A stretch of DNA of 35,275 nucleotides from assembly GCA_900542235.1 (NCBI GenBank), contig UQNB01000009.1, positions 1 to 35,275 on the forward strand, read 5' to 3'. The DNA comes from an uncultured Collinsella sp. (GTDB lineage Bacteria; Actinomycetota; Coriobacteriia; Coriobacteriales; Coriobacteriaceae). The position numbers were made by a program, and so were the translations under genes. Numbering within the stretch: the first letter of the stretch is position 1; every line of letters starts with the position of its first letter. Of this stretch, positions 8,010 through 16,073 are shown one piece after another. The notes beneath the pieces are model-generated. The model did no database searches, was not told where the DNA came from, and saw only the letters and a program-made list of their open reading frames with translations.

Positions 8010-10751
8010 TTACTCGTCGAGGAGATCCTCTGGCATGTCGTTGCCGTCGCCTAGGTCGACTGGGGCCTCTTCGGTATCGGCTGCGGCCTCGACACCTTCG
8101 CCTTCGGGTTTTTCCTTGGCTGCTGTCATGCGGGCTACGGCGCAGATGCGGTCGTTGTCGTCGACGGTCATCATCTTGACGCCCTGGGTGGCGCGGCCGG
8201 TCTGGCTGATCTCGTCGGTCTTGACACGAATGACCGTCGCGCCCTCTGTCACGATGAACAGCTCGTGCTGCGGGCCCACCGTCTTCATGGCCGCGAGGTT
8301 ACCCTTACGCTCGGTCATTTGGATGGTGTAGACACCCTGGCCGCCGCGATTCTGCTCCGGGTAGTCCGCAACCGGCGTGCGCTTGCCGTAGCCGCGCTCG
8401 GTGATGACGAACAGATCGCCGTTGCCGTTAGTGACTTCCATGCCCAGAACGCTCACGCCGTCCTTCATACCGATACCGCGAACGCCGCTGGTATCGCGGC
8501 CGGTGGCGCGCACCTGCTCCTCGGAGAACATGATCGCCTTGCCCGCGGTGGTGGCCAGGATAATCTTGTCGCCCTCGCGCACGCGGCGCACGTTCAGCAG
8601 CGCGTCGTCGTCACGCAGGTTGATAGCGATCAGGCCATCACGGCGGCTGCGGTCATATGCGCTCATCACGGTCTTCTTGACCATGCCGCTCTTGGTGGCA
8701 AACATCAGGTACTCGTCGGCCGGGAACTCGCGGCAGCTGATGACGCTCGCGATCTTCTCCCCCTCCTCGAAAGGCAGCAGGTTGACGATCGCGGTACCGC
8801 GTGCCTGGCGCGTACCTACCGGCAGCTCGTGCACCTTCAGGCGATAGACCTTGCCCTTGCTCGAGAAGAACAGCACGTACTCGTGCGTGGACGCGATGAA
8901 CATCTCGTCAATAACATCGTCCTCTTTGAGGTTGACGCCCGACACGCCCTTGCCGCCGCGCTTTTGGGCGCGGTAGGCGGCAACCGGGATACGCTTAACG
9001 TAGCCGGTGTGGGTGATGGTCACGACCATATCCTCGTCGGCGATGAGGTCCTCGACATCCAGGTCCTTCTCAACCTGGCTGATCTCGGTGCGGCGCTTGT
9101 CGCCGAACTTCTTGGAGATCTCGCGCATCTCTTCCTTAATGACGCCCAGGATCTTCTCCTCATGCGCCAGCAGGTCCTCGTAGTAGGCGATGGCGCGGCG
9201 CAGGCCGTCCAACTCTTCCTGAATCTTGTCGCGCTCCAGACCGGTCAGGCGGCGCAACTTCATCTCGAGGATGGCCGTGGTCTGCTCGGGCGTAAAGCCA
9301 AAGCGCTCGATCAAGCGGCTGCTGGCCTCGGAGTCGGTCTGCGAGGAGCGGATGATGCTAATGACCTCGTCGATATGGTCGAGAGCCATCAAGTAGCCCT
9401 CGAGGATATGCGCGCGGGCCTGGGCCTTCTTAAGGTCGAAGCGGGTGCGGCGGGTGACGACGTCGACCTGGTGGTCGATGTAGTGCTGCAGCATCTCGCG
9501 CAGGCTCAGGCATTTGGGAACGCCGTTGACGAGTGCCAGGTTGTTGGCGCCAAAGGTCGTCTGCAGCGAGGTGTACTTATACAGGTTGTTGAGCACGACC
9601 TGCGGAATGACGCCCTTCTTGAGCTCGATAACCAGACGGATGCCCTTCTGGTTGGACTCATCGCGCATATCCGAGATGCCCTCGATGCGCTTGTCGTTGA
9701 CGAGCTGGGCGATCTTCTCCTGCAGGGTGCCCTTGTTGACCATGTAGGGAATCTCGGTAAAGACCAGGCGGCTGCGGCCGGTCTTGGTGGACTCCACATG
9801 CGCCTTGGCACGCACGGTAATGGAGCCGCGGCCGGTCTCGTAGCTCTGCTTAATGCCGGTACTGCCCATGATGATGGCGCCGGTGGGGAAGTCCGGACCG
9901 GGCATGATCTGCATGAGCTCGTCGACGGTGGCGTCGGGGTTGTCGATCAGGTAGCAGGTGGCCTCGATCGCCTCGGTGAGGTTGTGCGGAGCGATGTTGG
10001 TGGCCATGCCGACGGCGATGCCCTGGCTGCCGTTGACCAGCAGGTTGGGGAAGCGCGCAGGCAGCGCCACGGGCTCGGCGAGCGATTCGTCGTAGTTGGG
10101 CTGCCAGTCGACGGTGTCCTTCTGCAAGTCACGCAGCAGTTCCATGGCGGGCTTGGCCAGGCGGCTCTCGGTGTAACGCATGGCCGCCGCGCCGTCGCCG
10201 TCGATGTTACCGAAGTTGCCGTGACCGTCGATGAGCGGCGTGCGCATGGAGAACCACTGTGCCAGGCGGACCATGGCCTCATAGACCGCGGAATCGCCGT
10301 GCGGGTGGTACTTACCGATAACTTCGCCGACCGTCCACGCCGACTTCTTATGCGGGCGGTTGGGGTAGATGCCGCTCTCGTTCATCGCGTACAGGATGCG
10401 GCGGTGCACCGGCTTTAAGCCGTCGCGCACGTCCGGCAGGGCGCGCGCCGTGATAACCGACATCGAATACTCGATGAACGACTGCTTCATCTCGCGGCCA
10501 AACTCCGAAATCTGGAGCTGACCGCCGTTGATATCCTCGCCGGCCGAGGCGCCACGATCGACTTCGCCAAAGCTCTCCTCGAGCTCACCGTCGTCGTCCT
10601 CTTCCTCGTCATCATCGGCATCGGGGTTATAGGCGTCAGGATCGCCGTCCTCGCCCTGCTCAGCACGGGCAAGCAGGCGCTTCAGATCGTCGGGCATGCC
10701 GGCATCGCCGGCCTCGCCCATACCCTCGTTATTGTTGATATCGTCTGCCAC
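8010..10751 (-). CDS. gyrA: DNA gyrase subunit A with acidic N-terminal extension
   Basis: GyrA cuts and rejoins DNA in the A2B2 gyrase that introduces negative supercoils. The breakage-reunion core begins near residue 85, with ALPDVRDGLKPVHRR and the catalytic tyrosine in AMRYTESRL (Tyr193). The quinolone-determining region HPHGDSAVYEA keeps the drug-sensitive Ser154 and an acidic Glu158. The C-terminal DNA-wrapping domain has the GyrA box QKRGGKG, and the protein ends in an acidic tail. At 913 residues it carries about 70 extra N-terminal residues compared with E. coli GyrA, including a dense Asp/Glu run near 43-59. The extension is likely translated: GTG 10751 has a strong GAGGAGG site, and no internal Met lies between residues 19 and 88. 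It follows gyrB, separated by a long inverted repeat. Confidence 0.98.
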   Translation of the reverse strand: MADDINNNEGMGEAGDAGMPDDLKRLLARAEQGEDGDPDAYNPDADDDEEEDDDGELEESFGEVDRGASAGEDINGGQLQISEFGREMKQSFIEYSMSVITARALPDVRDGLKPVHRRILYAMNESGIYPNRPHKKSAWTVGEVIGKYHPHGDSAVYEAMVRLAQWFSMRTPLIDGHGNFGNIDGDGAAAMRYTESRLAKPAMELLRDLQKDTVDWQPNYDESLAEPVALPARFPNLLVNGSQGIAVGMATNIAPHNLTEAIEATCYLIDNPDATVDELMQIMPGPDFPTGAIIMGSTGIKQSYETGRGSITVRAKAHVESTKTGRSRLVFTEIPYMVNKGTLQEKIAQLVNDKRIEGISDMRDESNQKGIRLVIELKKGVIPQVVLNNLYKYTSLQTTFGANNLALVNGVPKCLSLREMLQHYIDHQVDVVTRRTRFDLKKAQARAHILEGYLMALDHIDEVISIIRSSQTDSEASSRLIERFGFTPEQTTAILEMKLRRLTGLERDKIQEELDGLRRAIAYYEDLLAHEEKILGVIKEEMREISKKFGDKRRTEISQVEKDLDVEDLIADEDMVVTITHTGYVKRIPVAAYRAQKRGGKGVSGVNLKEDDVIDEMFIASTHEYVLFFSSKGKVYRLKVHELPVGTRQARGTAIVNLLPFEEGEKIASVISCREFPADEYLMFATKSGMVKKTVMSAYDRSRRDGLIAINLRDDDALLNVRRVREGDKIILATTAGKAIMFSEEQVRATGRDTSGVRGIGMKDGVSVLGMEVTNGNGDLFVITERGYGKRTPVADYPEQNRGGQGVYTIQMTERKGNLAAMKTVGPQHELFIVTEGATVIRVKTDEISQTGRATQGVKMMTVDDNDRICAVARMTAAKEKPEGEGVEAAADTEEAPVDLGDGNDMPEDLLDE

Positions 10752-10800
10752 GTTACCTCCTCATGGTTTGCGTGGTCCATTAGTTCCCTACCACGGAGAC

Positions 10801-10825
10801 GGATTACCGGGAATGCCGGATAACC
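10801..10825. repeat. Small imperfect inverted repeat in the gyrB-gyrA spacer
   Basis: GGATTACCGG and CCGGATAACC face each other around GAATG, with about 7 of 10 positions pairing. It sits directly beside the larger inverted repeat at 10828-10934 and upstream of the gyrA ribosome site. Confidence 0.5.
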
Positions 10826-10827
10826 CT

Positions 10828-10934
10828 CCTAGGTTTTCCAGGTGCCCCAGGTTGCCCTGAAGGATGAGGGCGCACGCCTTGCGTGCGGCGCCCGAAATCC
10901 TGAAGGGCAAGATGGGGTGCCTGGGAAAGCTAGG
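10828..10934. repeat. Long imperfect inverted repeat between gyrB and gyrA
   Basis: Bases 10828-10865 are the reverse complement of 10897-10934 at 30 of 38 positions. The inner part (GGGCGCACGC facing GCGT and GCGCCC) pairs further, so almost the whole 107-base segment can fold into one hairpin. The right arm includes the gyrB stop codon (10930-10932). In the gyrBA message this hairpin would start at the end of gyrB. It has no U-tract, so it is unlikely to be a simple terminator. Possible roles are an RNA processing or stability element, an attenuator between the subunits, or a small repeat element. Confidence 0.8.
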
Positions 10935-12960
10935 CGTCAAGGAAACGCGCGTCGTGTGCATGCTTCTCGATGTACTCGCGGCGATAGCCGACCTCGGAAC
11001 CCATGAGCTCGCGCACGGCGCGGTCCGCCACCACGGCGTCCTCGATCGACACGCGCTGCAGGATACGGGTCTTGGGGTCCATCGTCGTCGAGGCAAGCTG
11101 CTTGGGGTCCATCTCGCCCAGGCCCTTGTAGCGCTGAACGGTATAGCCCTTGCGCTTCTTGGTGATCTTGCCGTCCTTGGCCTTGCCGTCCTCGTCGTTG
11201 TCGTCGGGGTTCAGGCCCAGGCTCTGAATGGTGTCGCGCAGAATCTCGTCTTCGGGCTGGCGGCCGTTGGGATACACGTAATGGATCTTGTTGCGTACCT
11301 TAATGCCAAAGATGGGCGGGCAGGCAACATAGACATAGCCGGCATCGATCAGCGGGCGCATGTACTTGTAGAAGAACGTCAGCAGCAGGATGCGGATATG
11401 CGCACCGTCAACGTCTGCATCGGTCATGATGATGATCTTGTGGTAGCGCGCCTTGCTGATATCGAAGTCGCCACCGTCGCCGGCGCTCGTCGTGACGCCG
11501 CAGCCGATCGCGGTGATCAGGGATTGGATGGTGTCGCTCGAGAACGCGCGGTGGTCACCCACGCGCTCGACGTTCAAAATCTTGCCGCGCAGGGGCAGAA
11601 TCGCCTGGATGTCTCGGCGACGGCCGTCCTTGGCCGAACCGCCTGCCGAGTCGCCCTCTACGATAAAGAGCTCGGTCAGCTCGGCATCGCGCACCGAGCA
11701 GTCGGCGAGCTTGCCGGGCAGCGACGCCGTCTCGAGCAGGCTCTTGCGGCGGGTCGCCTCGCGCGCCTTGCGGGCGGCGTTGCGGGCCTTGCATGCCTGC
11801 TGGGCCTTCTTGACGATCTCGCGGGCGGGCTTGGGGTGCTCCTCCAGATAATCGGTCAGTCCATCGGTCACGATCTTGAGCGTGAGCGCGCGCATGTAGG
11901 AGCTGCCAAGCTTGGCCTTGGTCTGACCCTCAAACTGCGGATCGGGCAGCTTGACCGAGATGACGGCCGAAAGGCCCTCGCGCACGTCGTCACCGCTCAG
12001 GTTGGCGTCCTTCTCCTTGAGCAGGTTCTGCTTGCGGGCGTAATCGTTAATCACGCGGGTGAGGGCGGTGCGGAAGCCCTCGAGATGCATGCCGCCCTCG
12101 GGGGTGTAGATGTCGTTGGCAAACGACATGACGTTCTCGCCATAGCCGGCATTCCACTGCAGGGACACCTCGACCTCGCCCATCTTGGTCACGGGCGCAT
12201 CCGGATCCGATTTACCCTCGATATAGATGGGCTCCTTAAAGGCCTCGGGGACGTCTTTGCCGTCGTTGAGGAACTTAACGAAGTCGATGATGCCGCCCTC
12301 GTAGCAGAACTCCTCCACGTGGGGAGTCGCCTCGCGCTCGTCGGTCAGCACAATCTTTAGATTCTTATTGAGGAACGCCGTCTCCTGCAGACGGTTGTGC
12401 AGCGTATCGAAATCGTAGACACAGGTCTCGAAGATCTCGTCGTCGGGCCAGAAGTTGACGGTGGTACCCGTCGAATCCGAGGTGCCCACGACCTCCATCT
12501 TCTTGACGGTCTTGCCGCGCGAGAACTCCATCTCGTAGACGTTGCCATCACGGCGCACTTGCACGACCACGCGCTTGGACAGCGCGTTGACGACGGAGAT
12601 GCCCACGCCGTGCAGGCCGCCCGAGACCTTGTAGGCCGAGTTATCGAACTTGCCGCCGGCGTGCAGGATCGTCATAACGACCTCGAGCGTCGGGATCTTC
12701 TTGATGGGATGCTCGTCGACGGGGATGCCTCGCCCGTTGTCGACGACCGTGATGGAGTTGTCGGCGTGGACCGTCACCTGAATCTCGGTGCAGAAACCGG
12801 CCATGGCCTCGTCAACGGAGTTGTCAACGATCTCCCACACCAGGTGGTGCAGGCCGCTGGCGCTCGTCGAGCCGATGTACATGCCCGGGCGCTTACGAAC
12901 GGCCTCGAGACCTTCGAGAATCTTAATCTCGCCGCCATCGTAATCGTTTTCGTTTGCCAC
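10930..12960 (-). CDS. gyrB: DNA gyrase subunit B
   Basis: GyrB is the ATPase subunit of gyrase. The 676-residue protein has a GHKL ATPase domain (YIGSTSASGLHHLVWEIVDNSVDEA with catalytic Glu43 and Asn47; DNGRGIP; GGLHGVG), a transducer domain, and the TOPRIM domain with EGDSAGGSAKDGRRR (Glu435) and DADVDGAHIR (Asp514), then QRYKGLGEMDPKQL. There is no E. coli-type insertion. The start is GTG 12960 with an AAGGAGG site. A strong hairpin terminator separates it from dciA, so gyrB probably has its own promoter in the 50 bases at 12961-13009, where a weak TTTACG-N17-TACACA arrangement can be read. Confidence 0.98.
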   Translation of the reverse strand: MANENDYDGGEIKILEGLEAVRKRPGMYIGSTSASGLHHLVWEIVDNSVDEAMAGFCTEIQVTVHADNSITVVDNGRGIPVDEHPIKKIPTLEVVMTILHAGGKFDNSAYKVSGGLHGVGISVVNALSKRVVVQVRRDGNVYEMEFSRGKTVKKMEVVGTSDSTGTTVNFWPDDEIFETCVYDFDTLHNRLQETAFLNKNLKIVLTDEREATPHVEEFCYEGGIIDFVKFLNDGKDVPEAFKEPIYIEGKSDPDAPVTKMGEVEVSLQWNAGYGENVMSFANDIYTPEGGMHLEGFRTALTRVINDYARKQNLLKEKDANLSGDDVREGLSAVISVKLPDPQFEGQTKAKLGSSYMRALTLKIVTDGLTDYLEEHPKPAREIVKKAQQACKARNAARKAREATRRKSLLETASLPGKLADCSVRDAELTELFIVEGDSAGGSAKDGRRRDIQAILPLRGKILNVERVGDHRAFSSDTIQSLITAIGCGVTTSAGDGGDFDISKARYHKIIIMTDADVDGAHIRILLLTFFYKYMRPLIDAGYVYVACPPIFGIKVRNKIHYVYPNGRQPEDEILRDTIQSLGLNPDDNDEDGKAKDGKITKKRKGYTVQRYKGLGEMDPKQLASTTMDPKTRILQRVSIEDAVVADRAVRELMGSEVGYRREYIEKHAHDARFLDA

Positions 12961-13009
12961 ACGTCCTCCTTCAGCTAAGAAAATGTGTACAGCCTTACTA
13001 GTTTATCGT

Positions 13010-13039
13010 AAAAAAATACCCTCGGGAACGAGGGTATTT
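13010..13039 (-). terminator. Terminator between dciA and gyrB
   Basis: AAATACCCTCG and CGAGGGTATTT form an 11-bp stem around a 4-base loop. On the minus strand it runs into a stretch of T residues. It would end the dnaA-dciA transcript, about 25 bases after the dciA stop. Confidence 0.85.
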
Positions 13040-13065
13040 GGCTCTACAAGGCCACCAGATGCGAT

Positions 13066-13629
13066 TTAAGGCTCTTTTTTGCTTTGCACGCCCTTGGCCC
13101 ACTCGGCACTGGCTCTCATGGCATTCTCGAGGGCCTCGCGCAGTTTTTGATCTTCGATGGGCGCCACTTGGCGCTCGATCTCGCCGCGTTCGGCTTCGCT
13201 GAGATCGGCGTGCGGAGCCGGCGGGCGCTCGGTCACGGCCGGGCGCAGGCGCTCCTTGGCAGCCGGCGGCGTGTGACCGGGCGCGGTCGTTTTGAACACC
13301 AGGCCGTCCACATGCGCGCCGGCCCGCTCCATGCGTGCCCGGATGATCTCGCGCAGCAGCGTCATCTCCTGCGTCCACGAGGGCGAATCGAGATACACCA
13401 GCAGCTCATTGGACTCGGGCAGGTAGCGCAGGCCCGTCACGTGGCGTCCCTCGCGCGTGCCCGAGCACACCGCATTCCAGGCGCGATAGACCGCACGAGA
13501 TTCCTCTGCAGCCTCCATTTGCGCGCGGCGCTCAGGTGTTGCGGCCGCCAGGATGCGCTGACGCTCGGCATCCAAAAAGCCGCCAAAGGCAACCGTTCCG
13601 TTCTCGCGCTCGTAATTAGCACGTCTCAC
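13066..13629 (-). CDS. dciA: DciA-like DUF721 protein, probable replicative helicase loader
   Basis: A 187-residue DUF721 protein. The folded part (about residues 45-115) shows the family pattern: VYRAWNAVCSG, a turn, then LLVYLDSPSWTQEMTLLREIIRARME. The remainder (120-187) is Pro-rich then charged and helical. In bacteria without DnaC or DnaI, DciA is the ancestral protein that helps place DnaB on origin DNA, and in actinobacteria it usually sits between recF and gyrB, as here. GTG 13629 overlaps the recF 3' end by 14 bases, so the two are coupled. Function is inferred from family and position; sequence conservation in DUF721 is low. Confidence 0.85.
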   Translation of the reverse strand: MRRANYERENGTVAFGGFLDAERQRILAAATPERRAQMEAAEESRAVYRAWNAVCSGTREGRHVTGLRYLPESNELLVYLDSPSWTQEMTLLREIIRARMERAGAHVDGLVFKTTAPGHTPPAAKERLRPAVTERPPAPHADLSEAERGEIERQVAPIEDQKLREALENAMRASAEWAKGVQSKKEP

Positions 13630-14722
13630 CCATGCTCACCACCTTGGCTCGATCAAGCAGGTCATCGGTAAAATACCCCAGATTGGTGGTGGTTATGACC
13701 GTCTGGATATCATCACCGATCAGCTGCAGAAAAGCGCCTCGCCGCCCGGCATCGAGCTCGCTCATCACGTCGTCCAAAAGCAGCAGTGGCGCGGTGCCCA
13801 GGATATCGCGCGCCACGGCCACTTCTGCCACCTTCCAGGCAAGCACCAGCGTTCGCTGCTGGCCCTGGCTGGCAAATGAACGGGCCGATCGGCCCGCGAC
13901 GGAAAACTCAATCTCGTCGCGATGCGGACCAACAAGCGTCACGCCGCGGCGCATCTCCTCATCGGCACGCTCATCGAGGGCCGCGAGCATATGCTCGTAC
14001 GCCCAACCTTTCAGTTCCTCGCGCCCTTCGGCTTGAGGCAAATCCCCCAGCGTGGACACATAGGACACGTCTGCGTCCTCACCGGACGCCACCTGCCCGT
14101 ACGCGGCGCGCACATGGCCCGCCAGTCGGTCGAGCAGGGCCAAACGATGCACGAGCAGGGCAGACCCGGCGCGGGCGATGGAGTCATTCCATGCGCCGAG
14201 CATCTCACGGCAGCACCAGGTCTCCTTGAGCAGGGCGTTGCGCTGCGCCACGCAGCGCCCGTAGGTGCTCGCCAAGTCGGCGTAACGGGCGCTCAGCTGA
14301 ACGCCAAAGTCGTCGAGGGCGGCCCGACGCACGCTGGCACCGCGCTTGACCATATCCAGATGATCGGGGCAAAACAGCACGCTCGGCATAACCCCGCGCA
14401 CGCCGGCAGCCGAGCACCTCTTGCCGTTACGGCTAAACGAGCGCTTGCCGTCCTCAACGCCCAGCCCCATATCGAGCACGCGGCCATCGCCCTCGAGCCT
14501 CAACTCGAGCTTGCACGAGCCCGTGCCGTCGTGCACGAGCTCGGCAGCGGTGGGATGCCTAAACGAGGTGCCGCTCGTCAAAAGCTGCAGTGCCTCTATG
14601 AGGTTGGTCTTTCCCGCCGCGTTGGGCCCCGCAAGCACCGTCACGCCTTCGTCCAGGCCAAGATGGTAGCTATCGAAACTGCGGTAGCGCGCGACGGAAA
14701 GGTTGCGGGCAAACATGGTCAT
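13616..14722 (-). CDS. recF: DNA replication and repair protein RecF
   Basis: RecF is an SMC-like ABC ATPase that helps load RecA at gaps. The 368-residue protein has Walker A GPNAAGKTN (32-40), the FCPDHLDMVKRGASVRR block, an ABC signature ASQGQQRTLVLAWK and Walker B PLLLLDDVMSELD. It begins 9 bases after the dnaN stop with no clear ribosome site, suggesting translation coupled to dnaN. Two ATGs (14722 and 14716) are possible starts. Confidence 0.97.
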   Translation of the reverse strand: MTMFARNLSVARYRSFDSYHLGLDEGVTVLAGPNAAGKTNLIEALQLLTSGTSFRHPTAAELVHDGTGSCKLELRLEGDGRVLDMGLGVEDGKRSFSRNGKRCSAAGVRGVMPSVLFCPDHLDMVKRGASVRRAALDDFGVQLSARYADLASTYGRCVAQRNALLKETWCCREMLGAWNDSIARAGSALLVHRLALLDRLAGHVRAAYGQVASGEDADVSYVSTLGDLPQAEGREELKGWAYEHMLAALDERADEEMRRGVTLVGPHRDEIEFSVAGRSARSFASQGQQRTLVLAWKVAEVAVARDILGTAPLLLLDDVMSELDAGRRGAFLQLIGDDIQTVITTTNLGYFTDDLLDRAKVVSMGETC

Positions 14723-14731
14723 GGCGCAGCG

Positions 14732-15835
14732 CTAGATGCGAACCGGCATGACCAGGTACAGGTAGTTGATCTTGTCGTAGGACTTAAAGATACCCGCCTG
14801 CGAGTAGCTCTTGAGCTCCAGCGTGATCTCCTTCTCCTTGGACAGGGCATTGAGGCAGCCAAAGATGTAGTGGTAGTTAAAGGCGATGGTGCCCGACTCG
14901 CCCTCGGCCTCGACATCGATCGTCTCCTGTGCCAGGTCCTGGTCATTAGAGATGGAGGACAGGCCCATCTGACCGTTCTCGACATCGATCTCGAACTTGA
15001 CGGCGGGGTTCGCGCTCGCGATGACCGCCACGCGCTTGAGGGCAGCATTAAAAGCCGCCACGTCGATCTTGACGCTCGTCACGCACGAATCGGGGATGAG
15101 CTGCTTGTAGTTGGGATACACGCCCTCGATACGGCGCGACACGTAGGTGGTGTTGCCGGCCTCAAAGACAACCTGGGTGTCGGTGGCGCCGATCATGATG
15201 GTCGCCTGGCTGGCCATGATGCTCAGGGCGTCATTGAAGGCGTCGGCCGGAACGTTGAGCTCAAAGGATCCCTCGAGCGTCGAGGTCTCGACCTGGGTGT
15301 CGCATACGGCCAAACGGAAGGAGTCGGTTGCCACCAGGCGCACGGTGTTGTTCTCGACCTTCATGTGCACGCCTCCCAGAATGGGGCGGGCCTTATCGGT
15401 CGAAGTGACGCGCCATACGCGGCCGACCATCTCGGACAGGATGTCGGTCGGGAGCTCCACCGCGCTCTCGATAGCATAGGCAGGGAACTCGGGGAAATCG
15501 TTGGCGTCGAGCGTGTTGAGGCGGAAGGAGCTCTTCTCGCATCCGATCAACACCTGACGCTCCGAGAGCTCAAAGGTAACCGGGGCGTCGGGAAGGGTCT
15601 TCGTGATGTTCGAGAGCATCTTGCAGGGAATTACCATCTCGCCCTCTTCCTCGACATGCGCGGCAATGCGATGACGAATCGAGATGGTGTAGTTTGAGGT
15701 CTGGAATTCCAAGATGCCGTCCTGCGCCTTAACGAGCACGCCCGACAGGATGGGAAGGGTAGATGCCGAAGCGACGCCTTTCATAACGACGCCGATGGCT
15801 TGCGTGAGCGAGCTTTGGCTGACGGTGAACTTCAT
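14732..15835 (-). CDS. dnaN: DNA polymerase III beta subunit (sliding clamp)
   Basis: The 367-residue, three-domain beta clamp that tethers the replicative polymerase to DNA. It starts MKFTVSQSSLTQAIGVVMKGVASASTLPILSGVLV and ends with YLYLVMPVRI, the usual C-terminal form of the clamp's partner-binding region. ATG 15835 has an AAAGG site and is preceded by the origin-like spacer that separates it from dnaA. Confidence 0.98.
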   Translation of the reverse strand: MKFTVSQSSLTQAIGVVMKGVASASTLPILSGVLVKAQDGILEFQTSNYTISIRHRIAAHVEEEGEMVIPCKMLSNITKTLPDAPVTFELSERQVLIGCEKSSFRLNTLDANDFPEFPAYAIESAVELPTDILSEMVGRVWRVTSTDKARPILGGVHMKVENNTVRLVATDSFRLAVCDTQVETSTLEGSFELNVPADAFNDALSIMASQATIMIGATDTQVVFEAGNTTYVSRRIEGVYPNYKQLIPDSCVTSVKIDVAAFNAALKRVAVIASANPAVKFEIDVENGQMGLSSISNDQDLAQETIDVEAEGESGTIAFNYHYIFGCLNALSKEKEITLELKSYSQAGIFKSYDKINYLYLVMPVRI

Positions 15836-16073
15836 CTTTTAATACCTTTCTATAGATATAAATATCTTAATAATAGTAATAGCACTGACGAAACTGTTGA
15901 TTACTCCCAAAAGCGCTGGTCAACCCCAAAAAGAGAATCGACAGCACCCTGTGCGCAACCGACCGTGTTTTCCACGTTCAAAACCTGCGGAAAACTTTTC
16001 GTCGCCTTGGGGTGAGTTTTAGACACGTTATGCCCGGCGTTTCGACAAGTTTTCAACAGGTGTCTCTATTTCC
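15836..16073. other. oriC: dnaA-dnaN spacer: probable replication origin with unwinding element
   Basis: This 238-base spacer has origin features in order. 15841-15882 is almost all A/T and contains AGATAT-AA-ATATCT. A run of TAA/TAG triplets lies at 15868-15882. DnaA-box-like sites follow at 15895-15903 (TGTTGATTA), 15968-15976 (TTTTCCACG), 15986-15994 (TGCGGAAAA) and 16050-16058 (TTTTCAACA). Each differs from TTATCCACA or its complement by two bases. The location beside dnaA is the classical one for Gram-positive origins. The boxes are weak by E. coli standards, so the origin call rests on clustering, composition and context. Confidence 0.8.
15868..15882 (+). promoter_or_regulatory. DnaA-trio-like triplet run
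   Basis: Five consecutive triplets read TAA TAA TAG TAA TAG. The DnaA-trio described in B. subtilis is a repeat of 3'-[G/A]AT-5' that DnaA grips on one strand during unwinding, equal to TA[G/A] read 5' to 3'. It is followed by a more GC-rich 12-base gap and then a box-like site at 15895, the order reported for the trio. Confidence 0.55.

Noticed and set aside
8265..10418. 717-codon open frame opposite gyrA
   Set aside because: Antisense shadow with Leu/Val/Ala/Asp/Gly-biased composition; gyrA on the other strand is unambiguous.
10864..12360. 498-codon open frame opposite gyrB
   Set aside because: Antisense shadow; no motif, no ribosome site, gyrB is certain.
13922..15697. 591-codon open frame opposite recF and dnaN
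   Set aside because: It spans two real genes on the other strand and has mirror-type composition.
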